A DNA stretch of 64,000 nucleotides from Hyphomonadaceae bacterium (lineage in GTDB: Bacteria; Pseudomonadota; Alphaproteobacteria; Caulobacterales; Hyphomonadaceae): NCBI GenBank assembly GCA_016714495.1, contig JADKDU010000003.1, positions 124,001-188,000 of the forward strand, in the 5' to 3' direction. The translations under genes and the position numbers were made by a program. Numbering within the stretch: position 1 is the stretch's first letter; the number at the start of each line of letters is the position of its first letter. The notes under the pieces were generated by a model that was given only the letters and a program-made list of their open reading frames with translations, did not search any database and was not told the DNA's origin. Positions 7,348-14,971 of the stretch are shown one piece after another.

Positions 7348-8958
7348 GTGGAAGAACCTCTGGATCCGTCGACGGGCTTCCCGTCGTCAAACGCCGCTGT
7401 GGATAGCGGCTCGTTTTTTGGAATTCCGTGGTGGGCGGCGATCATCGCTCTCATCCTCATCATGTGGATGGCGCGCGAGCCCTTGCGACGCGTACTGTGG
7501 CAGGTATTTTTTATCACCGGCCGCATGTTTGGCCGATGGGGCTTGTGGCTCGGCGAGCATGGCAAGAATGCCCGCGCCAACTGCAACGAGAAGATCGCCT
7601 CGCACCGCGCTGACGAGCTTCAGGAACGTATGTTGATGCTGGAAGATCGCATCGGCCACCGCGCCGAAAGGCTTCCAAAGGAAACCGGCCCGATCATCGC
7701 CAAACTCGACAAGAGCACCCATTCGCTCGCTAGCACGGCGACCGCTTTGGCTGATATCAATGTCGAAGACGCAGCCGAACGCGCATTCCGCGCCGCCATG
7801 CCTTCGATCGAAGGCGGCCGAAACCTTTCCAAGCTCGAGCGCACCATTGCGCAGCAGACATCGAAGGCCATGGCCGAGCGGCTGACGCCCATCCGCCCCG
7901 CGCTCACGGCGCTCAAGACTGAAGGCCCGCGTTTGCGCGAGATCGCCGACAAGCTGACCAAGACGCAGCAGGAATTCGACAAGCACGCCGACGATGTCAA
8001 CAAATCGTTTGTCGAGTTCGAGCAGATCGTGAAGTCGGAAGACCGCATGGCTGTCGCCGCCAAGGCGTCGATCTTCGTGCCCTGGCTGATCGCCGTTCTC
8101 ATCACGGCCATCGCTCTGGCCGGTGTGTTCCTCAACTTCTTCCTGATCGAGCGCCCGATGTCCGAGATCGTCGGCGAAGGCGCGCGCATCGGCGGCGTCG
8201 GCCTTCCGGCTGTTGCGGCGATCGTCGTCATCTTCCTCGAATTCGTCGCAGGCGTGATCCTGATGGACGCGGCGGGCTTCACCAAGCTGATCCCCGCCTT
8301 CCATTCGATGACGCAAAACAGCCGGCGGATCATGTTCTTCGTCGCCTTCGGCTTCCTCTCAGCCTTCTCCGTGCTTGAGATCACGCTCTCGATCGTTCGC
8401 GAGCAGATCATCGAGCAGCAGCAGGAAACCCGCGACATGGCCAACCGCGCTCTGATGGCGCCCGTCGCAGCCGCTAACGCCCCCGCGCCGGAAGCTGCAG
8501 CTCCTGCTGAGACAGCCGCACCCGTGGCTCAACGCCCCAACATCTTCGGGCTTCAGCTATCGACGTTTGCGCAAGTCATCCTCGCCGCGATCATCCCCTG
8601 GCTGCTCGCCGCCGCGGCCTTGCCGCTCGAAGCGATCGTGCGGAACTCTGTCTTCATGGCGTCGATCGCGACCAGCTACCTGATGTTGTTCTTCGCCTTC
8701 CTGTTCAAGACGCTGTCCGTCCTGTTCAAGAATCTCGGCCTCTTCGTGCTGTCGGTCTACGACCTGATCATCTTCGCCCCGCTCTGGGTCGAACGGCGGG
8801 TCAAGGGCGTCACCCGCAACAAGGGCGGCGGCAGGCGGAAAGACGACGGCGGCGATGGCGATGAGGACACACTGTTCCTCGAGAAGAAATCGCCGAAGTC
8901 CGAACAACCGCCCAAGCGCGAACGCGACCGCAAGGAACGGGAGCTGCAACAAGCATGA
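7348..8958 (+). CDS. Polytopic membrane protein with long periplasmic or cytoplasmic coiled coil
   Basis: I do not recognise this 536-residue protein. One transmembrane helix is near residues 26-42, followed by about 190 residues of charged helical sequence with coiled-coil character (LNKLERTIAQQ-like, heptad-rich, 50-230). Further hydrophobic helices lie near 235-262, 282-305, 323-347, 408-432 and 437-480. An Ala/Pro-rich linker spans about 368-400, and the tail after 487 is strongly charged. The start is GTG 7348. Its stop overlaps the start of a VWA-like lipoprotein gene, so the two proteins probably act in one envelope complex. The layout recalls scaffold or motor-like membrane proteins, but no family can be named. 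Confidence 0.85.
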   Translation: MEEPLDPSTGFPSSNAAVDSGSFFGIPWWAAIIALILIMWMAREPLRRVLWQVFFITGRMFGRWGLWLGEHGKNARANCNEKIASHRADELQERMLMLEDRIGHRAERLPKETGPIIAKLDKSTHSLASTATALADINVEDAAERAFRAAMPSIEGGRNLSKLERTIAQQTSKAMAERLTPIRPALTALKTEGPRLREIADKLTKTQQEFDKHADDVNKSFVEFEQIVKSEDRMAVAAKASIFVPWLIAVLITAIALAGVFLNFFLIERPMSEIVGEGARIGGVGLPAVAAIVVIFLEFVAGVILMDAAGFTKLIPAFHSMTQNSRRIMFFVAFGFLSAFSVLEITLSIVREQIIEQQQETRDMANRALMAPVAAANAPAPEAAAPAETAAPVAQRPNIFGLQLSTFAQVILAAIIPWLLAAAALPLEAIVRNSVFMASIATSYLMLFFAFLFKTLSVLFKNLGLFVLSVYDLIIFAPLWVERRVKGVTRNKGGGRRKDDGGDGDEDTLFLEKKSPKSEQPPKRERDRKERELQQA

Positions 8959-9626
8959 CCGCGAGGCATTTGTTGGGGGCTGCGTGTGCGATCGCCATCG
9001 CCGTCCTCGCCGCGTGCGGCCTCGTGACATCCACCAGCCGCTCCGTCTTCTTCGTGTTCGACGTCTCCGGCACTTATGTGAAGGCCGTGCCGGACGCCGC
9101 CAAGCTCGCCAACATCACGGTGGCTGAACTCCTGCCCGGCGACTACATCGCGGCAAGCCAGATCTCCGCATGCTCCTTCTCGGAGAAGGAAATCTTCCTT
9201 AATCGCCAACTGCCGCAAACGCCCAGCCTCGCCGCCGAAGCCAAGCGCGAAGTGTTCACCGCCCTCAACGCCTATGCCGCCCAGGTGAAAACCGCGAAGT
9301 TCACCGACATCCGCGGCGCTCTCGCCCAGGCCGCTTTCGAACTCAAGCAGCGCCCCGAAGCCGACCGCTACATCGTCCTCTTCTCCGACATGCTCGAGGA
9401 CTACAGCAAGTCGTGCGACGTATCCGAAATCCCGCTCGATCTTTCGGGCATTCACGTCGTTGCGGCCAATGTCATCAAGACCGACCCGTCCAACCCGAAG
9501 AAGTACTTCGACTCGCTGAAGATGTGGGAAGCCACTGTTGTCGCCTCTGGCGGAAAATGGTCTCTGGTCTCTTCGCCCGACCAGCTTCCCAAGCTCGTCA
9601 CGGGCCAGCTTGAGGGGACGACATGA
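8955..9626 (+). CDS. VWA-like lipoprotein
   Basis: 223 residues with a lipoprotein signal (hydrophobic stretch then LAACG, Cys near residue 22). The mature part begins FFVFDVSGTY, which resembles the first strand and metal-binding loop (D-x-S-x-S/T) of a von Willebrand factor A domain; YIVLFSDMLED near residue 140 fits the later VWA strand with a conserved Asp. The middle holds an amphipathic helix and ALAQAAFEL. It should be anchored in the inner or outer membrane facing the periplasm. ATGA overlaps tie it to the membrane protein upstream and to the lipoprotein downstream. The VWA call is from motif spacing only. Confidence 0.8.
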   Translation: MTARHLLGAACAIAIAVLAACGLVTSTSRSVFFVFDVSGTYVKAVPDAAKLANITVAELLPGDYIAASQISACSFSEKEIFLNRQLPQTPSLAAEAKREVFTALNAYAAQVKTAKFTDIRGALAQAAFELKQRPEADRYIVLFSDMLEDYSKSCDVSEIPLDLSGIHVVAANVIKTDPSNPKKYFDSLKMWEATVVASGGKWSLVSSPDQLPKLVTGQLEGTT

Positions 9627-10252
9627 GGAGACTGGCCGTTACAGCGCTGTTCATCGCGCTTAGCATCGCCGCCTGCTCGAAGCCTACCGACCTCGCCTCC
9701 AACGCCAATGGCAAGGGCCGCGAGAGCGTGCCGGCCGCCGCCGCAGGGACACCGCCGCCGGAAATCCCCGCCGACGAACTCGCCGCCATCGCCTCAGAAC
9801 AAGGCGCAGCTCCGGCCCCCGACGTCGCGGCCGGTTACGCGCCCAAGGACACGCCCGACACCGTCGTCGACTATCGCAGCTCCGTCGCCGGCGATATCAA
9901 CGCACTACCCCCGGTCGGCAACGCCCCCGCGCTCGCCACCGCTTTCGTCGACTGGAAAGCCCGCGCAGCCGCCTCGCCCGGCGCCTATGAGCAGGGCGCG
10001 GTTCAGCTCGGCGCCGACCCGCAGGAGTACAAGCCGTCCGACTCCGAACTCGTCGCCGCCGAAGCCGGAGACCGCCTCGCCGCCGCCCTCCAGGGCGCTG
10101 ACGACGGCACGAAAGCCTCGGTGGCCGCGACGCTGGGCGATGCGGCCGAAGCCCGCGTCTATCGCCGCTTCGACTATCGCCATTCGGATGTCATGGGCTC
10201 GGGCCGCTATTTCTACGCGTCCAAGCCCAAGGAAGCCGCGCTCCCGCTCTAG
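9623..10252 (+). CDS. Lipoprotein of the VWA cluster, function unknown
   Basis: A 209-residue protein with a lipoprotein signal peptide (LFIALSIAACS, Cys near residue 18), a low-complexity Ala/Pro/Glu stretch (about 30-70), and an Ala-rich folded part with VYRRFDYRHSDVMG near the end. I do not recognise it. It overlaps the VWA-like gene by ATGA, so all three genes 7348-10252 form one translationally coupled unit. nadD follows after 32 bases on the same strand. Confidence 0.8.
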   Translation: MRRLAVTALFIALSIAACSKPTDLASNANGKGRESVPAAAAGTPPPEIPADELAAIASEQGAAPAPDVAAGYAPKDTPDTVVDYRSSVAGDINALPPVGNAPALATAFVDWKARAAASPGAYEQGAVQLGADPQEYKPSDSELVAAEAGDRLAAALQGADDGTKASVAATLGDAAEARVYRRFDYRHSDVMGSGRYFYASKPKEAALPL

Positions 10253-10284
10253 CTTCGGGCAACCGCCACGCTAGTTTGCGGCGC

Positions 10285-10915
10285 ATGACTCGCCGCCGCC
10301 CGCCTGCATATCTGCGCTCCCCTCGCCGCCGAGTGATCTCGTCATCGGCATTATGGGCGGCTCCTTCGACCCCGCCCATTCCGGCCACACGCATGTCATC
10401 GAAACCGCCCGCCGCGCCGCCGGCCTCGACCGCGTCTGGGTCTTCGTGTCCCCCGCAATCCGCTGAAGAAAACGCAGACCGCCTTCGTCGACCGCCTGGC
10501 CTCCGCCCAGCGGCGCCTCGGCGGCCGCCGCACCATCGTCTCCGGCCTCGAAGCCCAACTCGGCACGCGCTATACGATCGATCTCCTGCACCGCCTCAAG
10601 CGCATGGCCCCGCACGCCCGTTTCGTCTGGATCATGGGCGCCGACAATCTCCGCGACTTTCATACATGGAAAAGCTGGCAGGCGATCGCAAGGCTCGTTC
10701 CGATCGTGGTCGTCGCTCGCCCGGGCGCGAACCCGAAAGCCGGCCTCTCGCGCTTCGTCAACGCCTTCGGCGCCCGGCGCCTCAACGAACAAGACGCCCG
10801 CACGCTCGCGCGCCACAAGCCGCCCGTCTGGGTCTATATCTCCGCCCCGTTCGACCCGATCTCGTCCAGCGAGATCCGTGCACAGATGATGCCCAACGCA
10901 AGCCCGCCGATCTGA
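10285..10915 (+). CDS. nadD: Nicotinate-nucleotide adenylyltransferase, frame broken twice
   Basis: NadD joins nicotinate mononucleotide to AMP in NAD synthesis. Three frames together give a full protein: MTRRRPPAYLRSP (from 10285), then DLVIGIMGGSFDPAHSGHTH with the nucleotidyltransferase G-G-S-F-x-P-x-H-x-G-H motif (10335 to about 10457), then KKTQTAFVDRLAS through FVWIMGADNLRDFHTW and the ISAPFDPISSSEIR motif (ends TGA 10913-10915). One base seems missing near 10323 and one near 10458. The gene is usually followed by rsfS, but here rsfS is 9.7 kb away. As NadD is generally essential, sequence errors are the likelier cause. Confidence 0.88.
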
Positions 10916-10918
10916 GGC

Positions 10919-11023
10919 TCACACATCTTCCCGCGACACCGCTGGCTCGGGCATGAACAGCTCAGACCTGCCGCCACAGCTGCTCATCGACACCGCAAAG
11001 CAGATGATGGCCATGACGAGCAT
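10919..11023 (-). CDS. Possible 34-residue lipoprotein, LptM-like spacing
   Basis: A short frame starts at ATG 11023 and stops at TGA 10919-10921. It has a hydrophobic stretch, a lipobox AVSMSSC, and then CGGRSELFMP. That spacing (C-G-x-R/K-x-x-L-x-x-P) resembles the small lipoprotein LptM, which helps mature the LPS translocon, but no homology can be proved at this length. The ribosome-binding site is weak. It converges on nadD with 3 bases between stops. Confidence 0.35.
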   Translation of the reverse strand: MLVMAIICFAVSMSSCGGRSELFMPEPAVSREDV

Positions 11024-11054
11024 GCCGGGCTTTGCCAGGCGGCGCTCTTCCCAG

Positions 11055-11843
11055 CTATTTCGTGGCGGGGGTGTTGATCGCCCAGGTGACGCCGAACGGA
11101 TCGACCATCTGTCCGTACTTGTCGCCCCACGGCGCCACCGCGAACGGCATCTTCACTGTGCAACCGGCGTTGATCGCGCGCTCCCACCACGCATCGCCAT
11201 CGGGAACCACCAGCTGCATCGTATAGCTGTGCGAGCGCTGCACAGGCGGCAGGCCGTACTCCGGAAAATTGTCCGACAACATCAGGGCGCCGCCATTAAT
11301 CTCGAGCTGGCAATGCATGATCCGCTTGCCGTCCTCGCCATACATCCGCGCGATCTCCCTCGCGTCGAACGCCCTTGCATAGAACGCCGCCACGTCGCTT
11401 GCTTTGTCGAAGCTCAGATAGGGGATCACGCCGCCCGGCATCGCCGTCGATGTCGGCGGCGCAACCGTCTGGTCCGGCGCCGGGAAGAACTGGTTGTAGT
11501 GGACGAATTCAACCGACCCTTCGTCCATGCCAAGGATCTGCTTTTTCAGATCCGCAATCAGAGCGTCGCGCGAGACCGCATTCACGATCGCGAAACCGCC
11601 CGCCGCCATCCATCCGCCATCGCCCTGCGGCGGCGTCTCGACCGTCAGCTTGCCGCCCTTGTTGTGAATGCGTCCTCCGGTCTTCTCACGCAAGCCGAGA
11701 CCGCCCGTCGTCACCATCGCTCCCGCAGCTACGGCCCGCTCGACATGCCTGCCCATCTCTTCACGGTGCTTCGCCATCTCCTCGGCGGTGGGCGGGGGCG
11801 CATTGCTGTTCGGGTCCTGACGGAAGATCGTGATGAAGCGCAT
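11055..11843 (-). CDS. YCII-domain/VOC (PhnB-like) fusion protein
   Basis: 262 residues in two parts. Residues 1-115 follow the YCII (DGPF-like) pattern with MRFITIFRQD, TAEEMAKHREEMGRHVERA and GGFAIVNAVSRDAL. Residues 125-262 form a PhnB-type glyoxalase/VOC domain with GGVIPYLSFDKASDVAAFY, HCQLEINGGALMLSDNF and a final KYGQMVDPFGVTWAI. An excellent AAGGAGGG ribosome-binding site precedes ATG 11843. It is the last gene of a minus-strand run led by a YCII gene and an ECF sigma gene, the usual company of such proteins. The substrate is unknown. Confidence 0.88.
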   Translation of the reverse strand: MRFITIFRQDPNSNAPPPTAEEMAKHREEMGRHVERAVAAGAMVTTGGLGLREKTGGRIHNKGGKLTVETPPQGDGGWMAAGGFAIVNAVSRDALIADLKKQILGMDEGSVEFVHYNQFFPAPDQTVAPPTSTAMPGGVIPYLSFDKASDVAAFYARAFDAREIARMYGEDGKRIMHCQLEINGGALMLSDNFPEYGLPPVQRSHSYTMQLVVPDGDAWWERAINAGCTVKMPFAVAPWGDKYGQMVDPFGVTWAINTPATK

Positions 11844-11875
11844 AGGTTTCCCTCCTTGTGTTTTCATGGTGGGCG

Positions 11876-12343
11876 TCAGAGCGTCTGGGCCAGCGCCTCA
11901 AGCTGCTTGGCGCAGATCGTCCAACCGGGGATGAACCCCATCTGCTCGTGCTGGGCCTTGGCTTCCGCCGTCCAGTGACGCGCTTTCGCTGTATACTTCG
12001 TCTTGCCGGGGCCAGCGTCCTCGAACGTCAACTCGGCGACAAAGAACGGCGCGCCTTCTTTCGGAACCCAGTTGCCTACAAACGCATCCGTGAACGCCAA
12101 TTTCCTGTTCGGGGCGATTTCCAGATACTGCCCCGGGTTGGGAAATTCCTGTCCCTCGGGCGAGCGCATTACAACAAGACACGCGCCGCCCGGTCTCAAA
12201 TCATTCTCTGCATGCGGGGTTGTCCACGGCTTCGGCGCGAACCACCTCTTGATCAGCTCGGGCTCGGTCCAGCCGCGATAGAGTTTTTCCTTTGGCGCAT
12301 CGAGGATGAGCTCAAGAACCAGTTCGTGTGTCGGGGCGGTCAT
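11876..12343 (-). CDS. SRPBCC (AHSA1-like) domain protein
   Basis: A 155-residue protein of the START-like superfamily in the Aha1/CalC branch: LVLELILDAPKEKLYRGW, then ELIKRWFAPKPW, RPGGACLVVMRSPEG and the late EQMGFIPGWTICAKQLEALA. Such proteins bind small hydrophobic ligands or act as adaptors; the role here is open. The ATG at 12343 overlaps the stop of the upstream VOC gene (ATGA). VOC, SRPBCC and YCII genes next to an ECF sigma factor are a recurrent set. Confidence 0.9.
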   Translation of the reverse strand: MTAPTHELVLELILDAPKEKLYRGWTEPELIKRWFAPKPWTTPHAENDLRPGGACLVVMRSPEGQEFPNPGQYLEIAPNRKLAFTDAFVGNWVPKEGAPFFVAELTFEDAGPGKTKYTAKARHWTAEAKAQHEQMGFIPGWTICAKQLEALAQTL

Positions 12344-12785
12344 GGCGTTTCTCTTTTTTTCTGTGTTTGAAAATATGAACAGGTTGGCTGCATGAAGGAA
12401 GGATCCATACAGACGACCTCCCAAATGTGGCCGTCCGGGTCTTCGAATGAGCGGCAGATCATGAAGCCGTAATCCTGCATCGGCCGCGGCTCCTTCGCGC
12501 CGACCTTCACGCGGCGGCGTCAACGAGCGTGCGCACGTCCCCCTTCAAGTCCTGCGAAATGCAGATCAGGATCTGCGCAGTCTTCGACGTGTCGGCGATC
12601 TGCTCGGTCGTGAACTCGTCTATTTTTGCGTGTCAGCAGCATAGCGTAGATGTCGTCCGAGATGACAAGGCTCGCCGCCGTCTCATCCGGGAACTGCTGA
12701 TTGAACGTCCAGCCGAGCGCCTCGAGGAGGTCGTCGACCTATCGAGGTCTTTCACGGGAAGGTTCAGGAAAATCTTGGTCGACAT
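12340..12785 (-). pseudogene. VOC-family (glyoxalase-like) protein, frame broken three times
   Basis: Starting at ATG 12785 the frame reads MSTKIFLNLPVKDLDRS, the typical start of this VOC branch. It then needs a shift near 12737 to give LLEALGWTFNQQFPDET and DDIYAMLLT, another near 12632 to give DEFTTEQIADTSKTAQILI, and another near 12516 to reach VKVGAKEPRP, YGFMICRSFEDPDGHIWEVV and the TGA at 12340-12342. The shifts fit losses of one, two and one base; restoring four bases gives exactly 149 residues, a normal family length. The stop overlaps the SRPBCC start as in an intact operon. It is either a recent pseudogene or damaged by sequence errors. Confidence 0.75.
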
Positions 12786-13159
12786 GGCGTTCTCGTCTTT
12801 TGTCCGGGGGGCCGCCGCCCTTGTTACGTCCCCAGGACGCGCGAAGCGACGCGGTTCCGACACGCGCACAAAACTTTTTTCCGTCAGGCATGATCGTTTT
12901 GCAGGATGGAGCGTGTTCCAATTCGTAGATGGTGAGGAGTGGCGCCGTTGGCGCGAATTGGTCCGGGGGACCAATTCGAACGACGCATGCCCTGAGCAAT
13001 GCGAAAGGCCTCCGGCTCTCCTGAACAGGAACGCGCGCGACGCGCCCCTCGCGGCATTGTGGCCCTACGCCGTCGCGGGCAACCCGGTGGAAGGCATCCG
13101 CCACAGCCTGACCAGATCAGGCCAAACTCAACCCCACCCAACTCCGCGAGGGCGCACCC
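12786..13159. other. Gap without a credible gene; holds a perfect palindrome
   Basis: No frame here has a ribosome-binding site, family motif or sensible codon use. At 12954-12978, CGAATTGGTCC and its exact complement face each other across GGG, and the nearby GGCGCC-GTT-GGCGC adds a second small dyad. There is no T tract, so an operator or transcription pause is more likely than a terminator. It lies between the sigma-factor gene and the VOC gene it may control. Confidence 0.5.
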
Positions 13160-14418
13160 TCACGCCCGCTTCGCTTTCTCGCTCTCGGCGATCAACCGGT
13201 CGATATGCATGCGTATATGCGCCGCCTCCGCCGCAGTGTTCGCCAGCGCAATCGCCCGATCGAACGCAACCCGGGCCTCGCCGCGCCTGTCCAGCATCAG
13301 CAGCAACCCGCCCCGCGCCCCGTGAAAATGAAAATAGGTCGACAGCCGATCCCCCAGCGGCTCGATCATGTCGAGCGCCGCCTGCGGCCCCTTGGTCTTC
13401 GAAACCGCCACCGCACGATTGAGCGTGATCACGGGCGAAGGCTGCAACCGCTCCAGCGTCGCATAAAGCGCATCGATCCCCGCCCAGTCCGTGTCCTCGA
13501 ACCGCCGCGCCCGCGCGTGCAAAGCCGCAATCGCCGCCTGCACCAGATAGACGCCGGTCTTCTTGTGCCGCATCGCCTTGTCGATCAGCGCGAGACCTTC
13601 CTGGATCAGCTTGTCCCGCCACAGCGAACGGTCCTGGTCTTCCAGCAGCACCGCCTCGCCATTGGCGTCGAACCGCGCCTCGCTCCGCGAATGCTGCAAC
13701 AGCATCAGCGCCAGCAAACCCATCACCTCCGGCTCAGCCTGGAACATGCGCAAGAGCAACCGCCCCAGCCTTATCGCCTCGTCCGCCAGCTCCGCCCGCG
13801 CCTCGTCCTTGGGACCTGCCGAATAGCCTTCGTTGAAAACGAGGTAGACCATCTGCATCACCGCCGCGAGGCGTTCGGAACGCTCGATCGGGCCCGGTGT
13901 CTCGAACGCGACACCCGCATCCGCCACCTTCGTCTTGGCCCGCGTGATGCGCTGTTCCATCGCCGCCTCGCCGACGAGGAACGCCCGCGCGATCTGCTTC
14001 ACCGTCAGCCCTGACACGATGCGCAAGGCCAGCGCTATCTGCTGCGTCGCCGGTAAATCGGGATGGCAACAGATAAACATCAATCGCAGCACGTCATCGC
14101 GATACTGGCTCTCGTCCAGCCGCTCAGCCATCGGCGTCTCGACATCTTCGAGATCAGAAATCTGCGCCTCGTCCGGCATGGGCGCTTGGCGTGACCGTTT
14201 GCGCACCGCATCCAGCGCCGCATTGCGCCCGACCATGATGAGCCACGCCGTGGATCGCGCGGCGGCCCGTTGACGGTCCAGTTGCGCAACGCCCTGAGGC
14301 ACGCCTCCTGGTAAGCTTCCTCGGCCGCATCGAGATCGCGGAAGTAGCGCAGCAGCGCCGCTACTGCCTGTGGCCGCGATGTCGTAAGCGCCGCCTCGAT
14401 CCAGGCCTGGTCGGTCAC
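13160..14418 (-). pseudogene. ECF sigma factor with TPR-like C-terminal extension (ECF42 type), one frameshift
   Basis: The gene starts at GTG 14418 (MTDQAWIEAALTTSRPQAVA, then RYFRDLDAAEEAYQEACLRA, sigma region 2). Near 14248 the frame shifts; one lost base restores TAWLIMVGRNAALDAVRKRS, region 4 around LTVKQIARAFLVGEAAMEQR, and a long C-terminal part to TGA 13160 with VYLVQAAIAALHARA and GGLLLMLDRRGEARVAFDRA repeats. That extension plus a neighbouring YCII/DGPF gene is the hallmark of the ECF42 group, which needs no classical anti-sigma factor. Restored length is about 419 residues. Its start lies 2 bases after the YCII stop, so the two are coupled. Confidence 0.85.
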
Positions 14419-14420
14419 GC

Positions 14421-14831
14421 TCAGCCCGCCGCGCCGGATGCATAGCTGCGCTCGGCGGCATAAGGGCCGTTTATCGGCGCGCCCGGCAGATAGAGCTGGA
14501 TCGGCCGGAGCTCATACGCCCCACCCGGATTCGCCTTGCTGAGTTCCCGCGCGAAGGTTAGCCCTTCCTCGAGATTCTCAACGTCTATGATATAGAAGCC
14601 CAGCAGCGCTTCCTTGGTCTCTGCGTAAGGACCATCAACCACCAGGTCCTTCTGCTTGTGCAGCGTCGTCGCCGCCGACGTCGGCAAAAGACGGATCGAA
14701 GGCTTCAGCTTGCCCACGCCCTCCCACTTGTCGTGAACCTTGGACAGCGCCGCCATGACGGCGTCGTCCTGCTCCTTCGACCAGCCGCAGACCATCTCTT
14801 CGTTATTGTAGCAAAGAACCGCGTACATCAT
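14421..14831 (-). CDS. YCII/DGPF-domain protein
   Basis: 136 residues of the YCII-related family: MMYAVLCYNNEEMV, LPTSAATTL, then the signature VVDGPYAETKEALLGFYIID (a DGPF variant with DGPYAETKE) and AYELRPIQL near the end. Such proteins are encoded with ECF42 sigma factors and may take part in sensing, but their chemistry is unknown. GGAG lies 7 bases before the first ATG (14831). It is the first gene of the minus-strand sigma-factor unit. Confidence 0.9.
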   Translation of the reverse strand: MMYAVLCYNNEEMVCGWSKEQDDAVMAALSKVHDKWEGVGKLKPSIRLLPTSAATTLHKQKDLVVDGPYAETKEALLGFYIIDVENLEEGLTFARELSKANPGGAYELRPIQLYLPGAPINGPYAAERSYASGAAG

Positions 14832-14971
14832 GGGGCGCTCCAGGTTTGACCTAAGGACGCGCGAGGATAGCCTGGCCCGACAGGCGGGTGCAAAAAGAGC
14901 TGCAAGACGGGATCATGATTTGCGCCGCCGATTCGCGGGCAAACCTCGATGATTTTGTGGATCTTCCGGGC

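Noticed and set aside
12739..13104. 121-residue frame on the minus strand
   Set aside because: It overlaps the VOC gene start and a perfect dyad, with no start signal or family match.
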